From NCBI GenBank assembly GCA_020683205.1, contig CP085689.1, positions 868,001 through 932,000 of the forward strand: a DNA stretch of 64,000 bases. The letters run 5' to 3'. Under the pieces are notes generated by a model that did not search any database, had not been told where the DNA came from, and saw only the letters and a list, made by a program, of their open reading frames with translations. Shown piece after piece: positions 28,423-36,924 of this stretch. The first letter of the stretch is position 1, and each line of letters begins with the position of its first letter. The DNA is from Lentisphaerae bacterium WC36 (GTDB lineage: Bacteria > Verrucomicrobiota > Lentisphaeria > Victivallales > SZUA-371). The position numbers were made by a program, and so were the translations under genes.

Positions 28423-29430
28423 ATGTCTGCGGTAGAAAAGTTCGTAGCAAAAGCACAAAAAGCTAACAAAACATTAGTATTGCCAGAAGGTCAGGATCCA
28501 CGCGTAGTGGCGGCAGCTAATATGATTGTTAAAAATAATGTGGCAAAAATCATTGTATTGGGTACAGAAGAAGAAATTAAAGAGGCGTGTGACGCGGCTG
28601 GTGTTGAAGAAGTTTTATTTGAAACTTTAGATTGGAAAAATAGCGATTTATTCAATGAATATGTTGATCAATTTGTTGAACTTCGCGCGAAAAAGGGTAT
28701 GACTAAAGAGATAGCAACAGAAAAAATTAGCGATCGTATTTTCTTTGGCTCAATGATGGCTAGAAATAATGTTGTTGACGGCTTAGTAGCTGGAAGTATT
28801 GCTTCAACAGGTGATATGTTACGCGCAGGTTTTAATTGTGTTGGTACAGCGCCAGGAATTAAAATTGCCAGTAGTGCATTTATAATGGATTTAAAAACAC
28901 CAACAATTAGCGGTAACAAAGTGTTAATGTTTGCTGATTGTGCAGTTAATCCACAGCCAAATGCTGAACAGTTAGCTGATATTGCTCAAGCAACAGCAGC
29001 AACATATAAAGCTTTATTTAATGATCAACCAAAAGTTGCATTTTTAGGTTTTTCAACGTTTGGTAGTGCTAAGCATGATTTATTGAATAATGCAATTGAA
29101 GCGTCAAAAATTTTAAAAGAACGCATTAAAGATGACGAATTAGATATTATTGCTGATGGTGAGTATCAACTTGATGCTGCTTTAGTTCCTGCTGTAGCAG
29201 CAGCGAAAGCTAAGGGTGGAAATATCGCTGGTGATGCAAATATTTTAATATTCCCAGACTTGAATGCTGGTAATATTGGGTATAAATTAGTCGAGCGTTT
29301 AGCTGGAGCAACTGCGATTGGTCCTGCGCTACAAGGTTTAGCGCGTCCATTAAATGATTTATCACGTGGTTGTTCAATTGAAGATATCTATAGTACTGCG
29401 GCATTAACAGTTTGCCAAGCTATGGGATAA
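28423..29430 (+). CDS. pta: Phosphate acetyltransferase
   Basis: Converts acetyl-CoA + phosphate to acetyl phosphate + CoA, feeding the upstream acetate kinase. At 335 residues it is the short (Pta-I) form without the DRTGG regulatory domain. Typical stretches are TLVLPEGQDPRVVAAA near the N-terminus, GLVAGSIASTGDMLRA, MFADCAVNPQPNAEQLA, GFSTFGSAKH and LIFPDLNAGNIGYKL. GGAG lies ahead of the ATG. The gene order ackA-pta is conserved. Confidence 0.98.
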   Translation: MSAVEKFVAKAQKANKTLVLPEGQDPRVVAAANMIVKNNVAKIIVLGTEEEIKEACDAAGVEEVLFETLDWKNSDLFNEYVDQFVELRAKKGMTKEIATEKISDRIFFGSMMARNNVVDGLVAGSIASTGDMLRAGFNCVGTAPGIKIASSAFIMDLKTPTISGNKVLMFADCAVNPQPNAEQLADIAQATAATYKALFNDQPKVAFLGFSTFGSAKHDLLNNAIEASKILKERIKDDELDIIADGEYQLDAALVPAVAAAKAKGGNIAGDANILIFPDLNAGNIGYKLVERLAGATAIGPALQGLARPLNDLSRGCSIEDIYSTAALTVCQAMG

Positions 29431-29488
29431 TTTAACAAAACTAAAAGTATAAATTATTAAATAATAAGTAAATTAAGGAGTTGCGACA

Positions 29489-30055
29489 ATGTTTGGAGCA
29501 TCTGATTTAAGAAAGGGTTTAAAAGTTGAAATCGATGGAGATCCATGGGTTATTACTGATTTTGATTTCTGTAAACCTGGAAAAGGTACTGCTTTGTACC
29601 GTTGTAAAATGAAAAATATGATTACTGGTAATACGATGGATAGAACGTATCGCCCTGGTGATAAATTAGGTAAACCAGATCTTTTAGAAAGAGAAGTTTA
29701 CTATTCATACACAGATGGTGAATTTTATGTATTTAGTGATGCTGAAACATATGAAGAGTATCGTGTAAGTGCAGAATCTTTAGGCGACAAAGTTTATTTT
29801 CTTTTAGAAGATAGCCAGTGTAGTATTTTATTTTTTAATGATCAGCCAGTTGATATTACTTTGCCAACATTTATTGAGAAAGAAATCACTGAAACTGAGC
29901 CAGGTGCTCGTGGTGATACTGCTACAAATGTAACAAAACCTGCAAAGTTAGATAATGGTTATGAAATTCATGTACCATTATTCATTAATCAAGGTGATGT
30001 TGTTAAGATTGATACTCGTACAGGTGAATACTCTGAGCGTGTAAGCAAAGCTTAA
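29489..30055 (+). CDS. efp: Translation elongation factor P
   Basis: Binds between the ribosomal P and E sites and rescues stalling at consecutive prolines. The protein is 188 residues with KOW-like, OB and C-terminal OB domains. The loop that reaches the peptidyl-transferase centre is KPGKGTA with Lys 32 at the position of E. coli Lys 34, the residue that carries beta-lysine. The ligase gene epmA is the next gene, which supports a beta-lysylated EF-P. AAGGAG is well placed before the ATG. Confidence 0.97.
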   Translation: MFGASDLRKGLKVEIDGDPWVITDFDFCKPGKGTALYRCKMKNMITGNTMDRTYRPGDKLGKPDLLEREVYYSYTDGEFYVFSDAETYEEYRVSAESLGDKVYFLLEDSQCSILFFNDQPVDITLPTFIEKEITETEPGARGDTATNVTKPAKLDNGYEIHVPLFINQGDVVKIDTRTGEYSERVSKA

Positions 30056-30090
30056 TTTATATTAATTTACATACAAAAGTAAATTATATT

Positions 30091-30128
30091 AAAACTGCTG
30101 GGTTAAAAGTTTAATTCAGCAGTTTTTT
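30091..30128 (+). terminator. Terminator or attenuator between efp and epmA
   Basis: A 10-bp stem AAAACTGCTG (30091-30100) / CAGCAGTTTT (30117-30126) followed by T residues. It ends only 16 bp before the epmA start, so epmA may be expressed by read-through at a lower level than efp. Confidence 0.85.
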
Positions 30129-30143
30129 AAGGTTTATAGAATC

Positions 30144-31055
30144 ATGAATGATAAATATCAAAATTTATTAATTAGAAGCAAAGTAATTAAGGCTGTTCGG
30201 GATTTCTTCCATCAAGAAAATTTTATTGAAATTGAAACGCCTGTAATGATTAGTGCTCCAGCTCCAGAAGAATATATTGAAGCTGTTACTGCTCATGACA
30301 ACAAGTTTTTGAGAACGTCTCCTGAGCTACAAATGAAAGAACTATTATGTGCTGACCAGGGTAAAAATTTTAGAAATATTTTTCAAATCGGTAGCTGTTT
30401 TCGTGCACATGAACATGGGCGTAAACACCGTGAAGAGTTTACGATGCTTGAATGGTATCAAGTTGGAGCTGATTATTTTACTTTGATGAAAGTAATTCAA
30501 AAAATGGTGCAACACATTGCTAAAAATTTGTTTGATAAAACAACAATTCAATATCAAGGGCAAGTGATAGATTTAACAAATGATTGGGATTTCATCAGTG
30601 TGGTAGATGCATTTGAAAAATATGCAAATTGTGATGTTTTTGATGCCTTGAAAAATAATGATTTTGACTATTTAATGATTGATAAAATAGAGCCAAAATT
30701 AGGGAGTTATACTCCATCATTTTTATATGATTATCCAGCAAGTTGTGCATCATTGTCACGGTTGAAAAAAAATGATAAACGGTTTGCGGAGCGGTTTGAA
30801 TTATATATTGCTGGGGTAGAATTAGCAAATGGTTTTAGTGAATTAACCGATTACGAAGAGCAGCGCAAGCGCTTTGCAAAAGCAATGAAATTTAGAGAAT
30901 CAAAAAGTATGAATAGATATCCTGAAGCGACTAAATTTTTAAATGCATTACGAGATTTAACATTGCCTGAAAGTGCAGGGTGTGCGCTAGGGCTTGACCG
31001 TTTGATTATGATTTTTACTGATCAAAATGATATTATCAATGTCATTCATCAATAA
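30144..31055 (+). CDS. epmA: EF-P beta-lysine ligase (GenX/PoxA/YjeA)
   Basis: A LysRS-like enzyme that adenylates beta-lysine and attaches it to the lysine of EF-P. The 303 residues correspond to the catalytic core of class II lysyl-tRNA synthetase without the anticodon-binding domain. Motifs: FIEIETPVM, RTSPELQMK, IFQIGSCFRAHE-x-GRKHREEFTMLEW (motif 2), ELANGFSEL and GCALGLDRLIM (motif 3). It sits directly after efp, the expected partner. The terminator between them suggests weak coupling. Confidence 0.96.
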   Translation: MNDKYQNLLIRSKVIKAVRDFFHQENFIEIETPVMISAPAPEEYIEAVTAHDNKFLRTSPELQMKELLCADQGKNFRNIFQIGSCFRAHEHGRKHREEFTMLEWYQVGADYFTLMKVIQKMVQHIAKNLFDKTTIQYQGQVIDLTNDWDFISVVDAFEKYANCDVFDALKNNDFDYLMIDKIEPKLGSYTPSFLYDYPASCASLSRLKKNDKRFAERFELYIAGVELANGFSELTDYEEQRKRFAKAMKFRESKSMNRYPEATKFLNALRDLTLPESAGCALGLDRLIMIFTDQNDIINVIHQ

Positions 31056-31137
31056 CAGTTGTTGCATTGTTTGATTTTATTATGTTAAAGTATTATTTTA
31101 TACGGATAAAAATAATATTATGTGGAGTCTAACATTA

Positions 31138-32274
31138 ATGAAAATTAATTTTTCAAAAATTGAACAGCGTTTAGCTGAACTTAATCAATATATTTTTAAC
31201 AATCCAGAACTTGGTTATCAAGAATTTAAAGCATGCCAAAGACATATTGACATTTTTACTGAATTGGGATTTGATTGTTCAATTCCGTATCCTGATGAAT
31301 TACCGACGGCTTTTAAAGTTGAGTATGGTAGTGGCTTTCCAACCGTTGTTTTTATGAGTGAATATGATGCACTTAAAGATTTAGGTCATGCGTGTGGTCA
31401 TAATTTAATTGCTACGGCTGCTGCAAAAGCATTTTTAGAAACGGCAAATTATCTTCATGAAAATAATATAGGTGGTAAAATTATTTTGTTAGGAACTCCT
31501 GCTGAAGAAAATTTTGGTGGTAAAGTTGATTTAATCAACAATGGAGCTTTTGATGGCGTTGATTTAGCATTAATTTCACACCCTCATAATTATAGTTGCT
31601 GTTCGGCTGGAGCGGTGGCGGTGAGCCGTTATGATGTAATTTTTGAAGGGAAAAGTGCTCATGCTTCGCTTGATGCCGAGGCGGGAATTAATGCACTTGA
31701 CGCAATGATTTCGTTTTTTAATAGTGTTGGTCTTTATCGTCAACAAATGGATAACTCATGCCAAGTTCATGGAATTATTAGCCAAGGTGGAGTAGCGCCA
31801 AATATTATTCCAGATTATACTGAAGCATTTTTCTATTTGCGTGCTGATGATGACAGAAAATTGACAAAATTAGCTGAAAGATTCGCTCAAATGGTCCAAG
31901 GTGCAGCCTTAGCGACAGGGTGTAAAGGAATTGTGCATGAACGCAAACACCCATACACCACTGAAAAAATTAATTTACCACTGAAAAAATTAATTAGAAA
32001 ATATTTAGAAAATAAAATGGTTGATTTTACTGAAAATGAATTAAAAATTTCATCAGATTACGCCAATGTTTCACAAATTGTGCCAACTGCAAATGTGTTT
32101 TTTAATATTACAAAAGATGATATTATTCCGCTTCATTCAACTGAATTTTACGAGGCTGCAATTTCAGAATTTGCCTTTGAACAAGCTCTTAAATGTGGTG
32201 AAATATTGAGCGAAGTTGCGATTGAATATTTTTCTGACAGACAATTACAAATTGATATTAAAAATAATAAGTAG
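31138..32274 (+). CDS. M20 family metallopeptidase/amidohydrolase
   Basis: A dinuclear zinc hydrolase of 378 residues acting on amide-linked substrates. I start at the ATG at 31138 because GGAG lies 10 nt before it; an ATG at 31120 has no such site. Motifs: MSEYDALKDLGHACGHN (zinc ligands), GTPAEENFGGK with the catalytic and ligand Glu pair, and SHPHN. A dimerisation domain with FEGKSAHAS and the C-terminal PLHSTEF complete it. It is closest in character to the M20D group, which includes aminoacylases and p-aminobenzoyl-glutamate hydrolases. The exact substrate is unknown. No partner genes lie beside it. Confidence 0.88.
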   Translation: MKINFSKIEQRLAELNQYIFNNPELGYQEFKACQRHIDIFTELGFDCSIPYPDELPTAFKVEYGSGFPTVVFMSEYDALKDLGHACGHNLIATAAAKAFLETANYLHENNIGGKIILLGTPAEENFGGKVDLINNGAFDGVDLALISHPHNYSCCSAGAVAVSRYDVIFEGKSAHASLDAEAGINALDAMISFFNSVGLYRQQMDNSCQVHGIISQGGVAPNIIPDYTEAFFYLRADDDRKLTKLAERFAQMVQGAALATGCKGIVHERKHPYTTEKINLPLKKLIRKYLENKMVDFTENELKISSDYANVSQIVPTANVFFNITKDDIIPLHSTEFYEAAISEFAFEQALKCGEILSEVAIEYFSDRQLQIDIKNNK

Positions 32275-32328
32275 TTTAAATTCATACTCAATATAGAGCA
32301 TTGTAGCTAGGTAAATTAATCAAGGAAT

Positions 32329-32829
32329 TTATGAATTAACAGCTTTTTGAGTGGCTTCTTTTAGTAAATTTTTAAGATCTCGCTCTGGATCTGGCATCAT
32401 AAAATATAAAGGGAAAAAAAATAGTAAAAGAGCAAATCCTGCAAAATAGTTAAAGTTATAACTATGTCGTAAATATTCTATGAAAATGGCTGTACCAAGG
32501 CATAAAACTATGCTAATATTAAAACATGCCATAAATTTTTTTTGAAATTTAATATGATATATAAAAGATAATTGTTTTCTATAGTTGCGCTCAATTTCTA
32601 ATTTACATTCAATTCCAAGAAAATTTCGATATTTATGGTGTTTAATGCGGTTTTTTAATGTAAACTTTTTTGAAAAAACTAATGTATTACGTCGTTGAAC
32701 CTCGCAAGTAGCATCAAGTTGTATTTCTTGAAATTTGCTTAAGATATTGTTAATAATCTTGTCTTGTAGCTCGGGTGAGTACTCGCAAGTTGCATTATAT
32801 CGTCCTGTTATCTCATTTTTTTGCTGCAT
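32329..32829 (-). CDS. Two-helix membrane protein, tandem paralogue A
   Basis: About 166 residues if started at the ATG at 32829, which has GGGGA just upstream; an in-frame ATG at 32841 lacks one. It has a soluble N-terminal domain of about 90 residues, two adjacent hydrophobic helices (about 98-145), and a short charged tail D-x-E-x-x-LK-x-LL-x-x-A. It is clearly homologous to the next upstream gene. No family recognised. Topology (both ends cytoplasmic) resembles small sensor or scaffold proteins, but that is only a guess. Confidence 0.6.
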   Translation of the reverse strand: MQQKNEITGRYNATCEYSPELQDKIINNILSKFQEIQLDATCEVQRRNTLVFSKKFTLKNRIKHHKYRNFLGIECKLEIERNYRKQLSFIYHIKFQKKFMACFNISIVLCLGTAIFIEYLRHSYNFNYFAGFALLLFFFPLYFMMPDPERDLKNLLKEATQKAVNS

Positions 32830-32946
32830 AAAAATCCCCATTTAAATTAATTTCTATGGTACTTTATTACATTTTTATAAAAAAACAAGAGTTATATAAT
32901 ATATCTTGGGTAAAAATATTAGTAAATGAAGAAATCTCTTAAGTCA

Positions 32947-33465
32947 TTAATTATTTTTATTGAGAGCTTTTTTGGCGGCTCTATTTAATAGTTCTTTAAG
33001 TTTTTTTTCATAATCAGGAAGCAAAAAATCAATAGTGAGAAACATTAATAATGGCACAAATGGAATAATAAAAATAGAATGTTCTCCCATTTTATAAAGT
33101 AGAATCATACCTATCGCTAATAAAATAAAAATTGAAAAGAGTGAATAATTAAAAACTTTGATGAATTTTTTTTGCATTTTTATTTTATATTTTAGTGAAA
33201 GTTTTTTTTCACAGTTACGTTCAACCTCAATTTTATAATCAAGACCAAAAAAGTGACGATTTTTATAATTTTTTAGGCGTTTCATAAATGAAAAAGTGCG
33301 TGAGAAATTTATAATATTTGGATCTTCCAACGAACAATTTATTTGCATTGAATAACTTGATAGTTCACTACATATACTGTCAATAAATTTTTTTTGCCTA
33401 GCTAATGAATATTGACAAGAAGCATCTAAACGCCCATTAATTTCATATTTTTCATCGAATTGCAA
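32947..33465 (-). CDS. Two-helix membrane protein, tandem paralogue B
   Basis: A 172-residue protein with the same layout as its downstream neighbour. They share (I/T)-x-GR-x-(D/N)A(S/T)C-x-YS near the N-terminus, a K-x-R-x-F-x-G-(L/I) stretch, IE-x-ERN before the helices, two membrane segments (about 108-150) and LP-D-x-E-x-x-LK-x-LL-x-A at the end. The gap between the two genes is about 110 bp. They are a tandem duplication on the minus strand; function unknown. Confidence 0.6.
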   Translation of the reverse strand: MQFDEKYEINGRLDASCQYSLARQKKFIDSICSELSSYSMQINCSLEDPNIINFSRTFSFMKRLKNYKNRHFFGLDYKIEVERNCEKKLSLKYKIKMQKKFIKVFNYSLFSIFILLAIGMILLYKMGEHSIFIIPFVPLLMFLTIDFLLPDYEKKLKELLNRAAKKALNKNN

Positions 33466-33729
33466 TTTTTTTCTCTTTGTGTTAATAATGAAATAAATTA
33501 AGATTGATTAATAATTAAAACTATTTTATTATAGCTAAAATAAATTAAATTAATTTATCATTATAATAAAAAAAATCAAATATAAAATACTATTTATTGT
33601 TCGTAATAATTTATGCTTCATTAAGTTACTTCCTTTGCTCTTACTGATAAAACTAAAATTTGCAATTTTTTATTAAACAATATATTATAAATAGAAATAC
33701 CATTATTTGAATTAAAAACGGAGAGCATC

Positions 33730-35238
33730 ATGGCATCACTAATGCATTGCTTTTGGACTGGACCATCTTTTCCCTATGGATTAAGATGTTTTATAAAAAA
33801 ATGGGCACATTACTTTAGAAAGTCTAAAAGTGAATTCCAATTAGTCGTATGGCTAACTGATGATTCTATGTCTGAAACGGAAAAATTTCTCAGTACTGGT
33901 TTAGGCAATAAGTTTAATAGTAACATTGGGCGCTACTTCCCTGGGTTAGAAGTTGGATTTCATAAAGCTTCGATGGGATTTAATAGTTTTTATATTTGGA
34001 AATTTGATACCTTGCTTAGAGAATATCACCCGATTATTAACGAAACGGTTATGATGCTAAAATCGCATAGTTATTATACTTCGGTAAGTAATATTGCACG
34101 ACTTATGATTGTAAATAAATGTGGTGGCATTTATACTGATATAGATTTTTTAATGCCAAAGGAAGAACGTCCATTCCCTCCTAAAATTAACAATATTACA
34201 GGTAGATTGCGTGGAGTTAGTGCAATTGGTTTGTTTTTGCCAGTTAATAAAGTTAAAACGGACGGTGGTAATGTTAGTGTTATGATTGAAAACCAGTGTG
34301 TACTGCTAGACCCTCATTCACGAGGACGATTAGATCCTTTATTTGCTAAAATGGCTGCTTTTTTTGACAAAAATTTTCAAGCAATTAAGCATGACTGTAT
34401 TAATAATCAAGAATATGTATCGCATGAAATAACTAGGCATTTAGGGAAGTCATTGTACATGGAACAAAATGATTTGTCGCTTTTAAGTGCGTATAAAGCT
34501 AGAGATTATGATGAATTTTGTCATATTACTAGTGAAATGTATCAAGGTGTTAATCATGCGGGAATTAGAATCAATAGTTCAGGAAACGTCAAAGACAAAC
34601 CTTCAATGTTAGATAGAGCAGGAACTCGTCATGAATCATATCGAATGATTAGTCAAGCAACATATACAATTGTTGTTGAATTTTTTATGAGAAATTTATC
34701 ATGTCCACCAGAGCAATATTTTTTAACGCATTGGAAAAAATTTGAGGCTTTTTTTGATAGTAAAAGTGTTGGTGATCAATTTCAATTTGTTGATAGACGT
34801 GGAGCAACACATGGAATGTATTCTTGGGCGAACCCTGGCTACAGTAGGCTGACAAGTTTAGAAAAAGCCGCTAGAGTAATTGGTGCTCGTCAACATGAAA
34901 GAACAATGCTCTCTGCGCAATTAATTGCACACCTTTTAAGGTTAGCAAGGTTGTCAATTAAAGAAATTAATGATGAAAGAATTATTCGATTACAGAATAT
35001 TTTAGCTGGAGCTGAGCATAGTGGTTTTGTTAATAGAAATGTTGCGACATGTATATTAAAGGAGTTATTTTATAGTATTTTTTGCTGTAAAAGCGAAAAG
35101 GAACAAATGGTAGTAGGAGTGATGGTAAATATGGTAAATATGATAAATAGATCAAATTATGAGAAAGTGAGAAAATTGATTGACCCTGAAAAAAGTGAAA
35201 TTGATTATCAAGATCTTGTAGGCTTTTGTTATATATAA
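33730..35238 (+). CDS. TcdA/TcdB-type glycosyltransferase, putative effector
   Basis: A 502-residue soluble protein without a signal peptide. It has the features of the large clostridial toxin glycosyltransferase fold: an early Trp motif HCFWTGPS (residues 6-13), SNIAR (Arg 124) and GGIYTDIDF with the metal-binding DXD at 137-139. A conserved GMYSWANPGYSRL segment appears near residue 370. Such enzymes transfer a sugar from a UDP-sugar to a target protein, often a small GTPase when delivered into a eukaryotic cell. A GGAG site precedes the ATG. It is convergent with, and about the same length as, a paralogue. The effector role is inferred; no delivery signal is visible. Confidence 0.75.
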   Translation: MASLMHCFWTGPSFPYGLRCFIKKWAHYFRKSKSEFQLVVWLTDDSMSETEKFLSTGLGNKFNSNIGRYFPGLEVGFHKASMGFNSFYIWKFDTLLREYHPIINETVMMLKSHSYYTSVSNIARLMIVNKCGGIYTDIDFLMPKEERPFPPKINNITGRLRGVSAIGLFLPVNKVKTDGGNVSVMIENQCVLLDPHSRGRLDPLFAKMAAFFDKNFQAIKHDCINNQEYVSHEITRHLGKSLYMEQNDLSLLSAYKARDYDEFCHITSEMYQGVNHAGIRINSSGNVKDKPSMLDRAGTRHESYRMISQATYTIVVEFFMRNLSCPPEQYFLTHWKKFEAFFDSKSVGDQFQFVDRRGATHGMYSWANPGYSRLTSLEKAARVIGARQHERTMLSAQLIAHLLRLARLSIKEINDERIIRLQNILAGAEHSGFVNRNVATCILKELFYSIFCCKSEKEQMVVGVMVNMVNMINRSNYEKVRKLIDPEKSEIDYQDLVGFCYI

Positions 35239-35244
35239 AAAGTG

Positions 35245-35268
35245 TTTTTGTTAAGAGATTAGCAAAAA
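35245..35268. terminator. Bidirectional terminator between glycosyltransferase paralogues
   Basis: TTTTTGTTA (35245-35253) pairs with TAGCAAAAA (35260-35268), nine pairs with one G-T wobble and a 6-nt loop. It lies exactly between two convergent stop codons, and A and T tracts at each end let it work on both strands. Confidence 0.65.
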
Positions 35269-35269
35269 A

Positions 35270-36796
35270 CTAAACAAAACAAAAATCGATAATATTTTGT
35301 TCTGTTAAGGCTTGACTATTAGGATTTATTAATTCTGTTAATTCTTTGTATTCCAAGTTGCTCAGCAATATTAAAAATAATTCACCTATTCCCCTAGAAA
35401 AAGCTGCTCGACCATTATATTCCAAAAAAGTAGAAATTATTATTTTCAGTATTTTTTTTACATTATCTTTTTGAATTCGACCTACTTGCATATCCATTAT
35501 CATTTTTGTAACTAATTCCAGTTTACGTTTTTCATCATCAGAAAAAATGATTGGAACTGCTTTTGATGTTGCCATTCTTTTAAATGAATTTATAAAATTT
35601 AGCAGTATTGTTCTTGGTAGAAAGTCAGTTCTTGATAAATACCGTTTTTCGGTAAAAAGTACAGCTTTTTCTAGTTTGCTTAACCTGCTGTAGCCTGGAT
35701 TTGCCCAAGAGTATAAGCCAGATTGACGTCCAAATATATCTGTAAATTTAAATTGTGAAGAGGCGTGTTCAAAATCAAAAAATTTTAAAAAACGAGGAAA
35801 GCAATCTGTACAATAAGTTGTAATTTCTGGTTTTAAATGCTCTCTAAAAAATACGACTACCATTTCATAAGTCAAAAATCCTGTCAATTCGTAATGTCGA
35901 TGCCTATGTCCATCAACTAGCATAGGAGGGTCCGTTACCTGTTTGTCTTGACTAAGCCATACGAATTTACCTTGAAGCTTTTGATCTTTGTATAATAAGT
36001 GATTCATTAGGTGAAAACAGCTAAAATCACGATTTTTAAAGGCTTGCATTAACTTTTTTTCTTCATTTGTTAAAAATAATGAAGAACTGAGTCTAATGGT
36101 CACAGGATTATCTTGATATTGTGATTCTGAATTAACTTCAATTGTAAGTTTTCTAAGGTATGCTTTATTAGCATTATTCAATTTAAAATTTATTTCATCT
36201 AAAAGCTTATTTAATGCCCCTTTAAATTCAGGAAATAAAATGACACATTGATTTTCAATGAGGTGAGTGTCATAGTTGGACATATAAAAACCAATTGAGC
36301 TGGCATCTTGAAATATTTCACGAAATTTATCAATGTTCTTTGGGAAAACAATTTCATAGTTTGGATATAAATAGTCAATATCGGTATAAATACCTCCACA
36401 TTGATTCACAATTAAAATGCGTGCAAGGTTACTAGCAGAAGTATATCTTTTGTTATCAATAAATAACCTGAACATCTCTTTTATAGAGTCTTTTTGTTGT
36501 TCTATAAGAGGTTTAATTTTAGCAATGTAGAATGTATGGAAATTCAATTTTGCCATATTAAAGTTGTATGAACAATCTCTGAAAAGTTGTCCCTCTCGAG
36601 ACTCATCATAAGAACACCCCAAATGATTTTCTGCAATCACTTTTTGAAAAGCAACATATGAATCATCATTTAACCAAACTACAATTTGAAAGTCACTATT
36701 GCTTTTACGCAAATATTCTACCCATTTCTTGATGAACTGTTGTAAGCCATATGGAAATGAAGGACCTGTCCAAAAACAATGCAACAATGAATGCAT
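35270..36796 (-). CDS. TcdA/TcdB-type glycosyltransferase, paralogue of upstream convergent gene
   Basis: 508 residues, homologous end to end with the plus-strand gene it faces: HCFWTGPSFPYGL at the start, SNLAR (Arg 126), CGGIYTDIDY with DXD at 139-141, and GLYSWANPGYSRLSKLEKAV near residue 365. All motifs needed for catalysis look intact. The sequences between motifs have diverged widely, so the duplication is old or the substrate differs. It shares a short upstream region with the divergent membrane protein gene. The target and delivery route are unknown. A host- or competitor-directed effector is the leading inference; a cytoplasmic housekeeping role cannot be excluded. Confidence 0.75.
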   Translation of the reverse strand: MHSLLHCFWTGPSFPYGLQQFIKKWVEYLRKSNSDFQIVVWLNDDSYVAFQKVIAENHLGCSYDESREGQLFRDCSYNFNMAKLNFHTFYIAKIKPLIEQQKDSIKEMFRLFIDNKRYTSASNLARILIVNQCGGIYTDIDYLYPNYEIVFPKNIDKFREIFQDASSIGFYMSNYDTHLIENQCVILFPEFKGALNKLLDEINFKLNNANKAYLRKLTIEVNSESQYQDNPVTIRLSSSLFLTNEEKKLMQAFKNRDFSCFHLMNHLLYKDQKLQGKFVWLSQDKQVTDPPMLVDGHRHRHYELTGFLTYEMVVVFFREHLKPEITTYCTDCFPRFLKFFDFEHASSQFKFTDIFGRQSGLYSWANPGYSRLSKLEKAVLFTEKRYLSRTDFLPRTILLNFINSFKRMATSKAVPIIFSDDEKRKLELVTKMIMDMQVGRIQKDNVKKILKIIISTFLEYNGRAAFSRGIGELFLILLSNLEYKELTELINPNSQALTEQNIIDFCFV

Positions 36797-36924
36797 AAAA
36801 TAAATAGCTCCATATTTTATAGTTTAAGAAAAAATGTCAATCGATCTAAACAGAGCGTAATGTTAAAACAAAAAAAAAGCAAGTTTATAAATTAATTACC
36901 TAAAAATAGAAAAAAGTGTGATTT

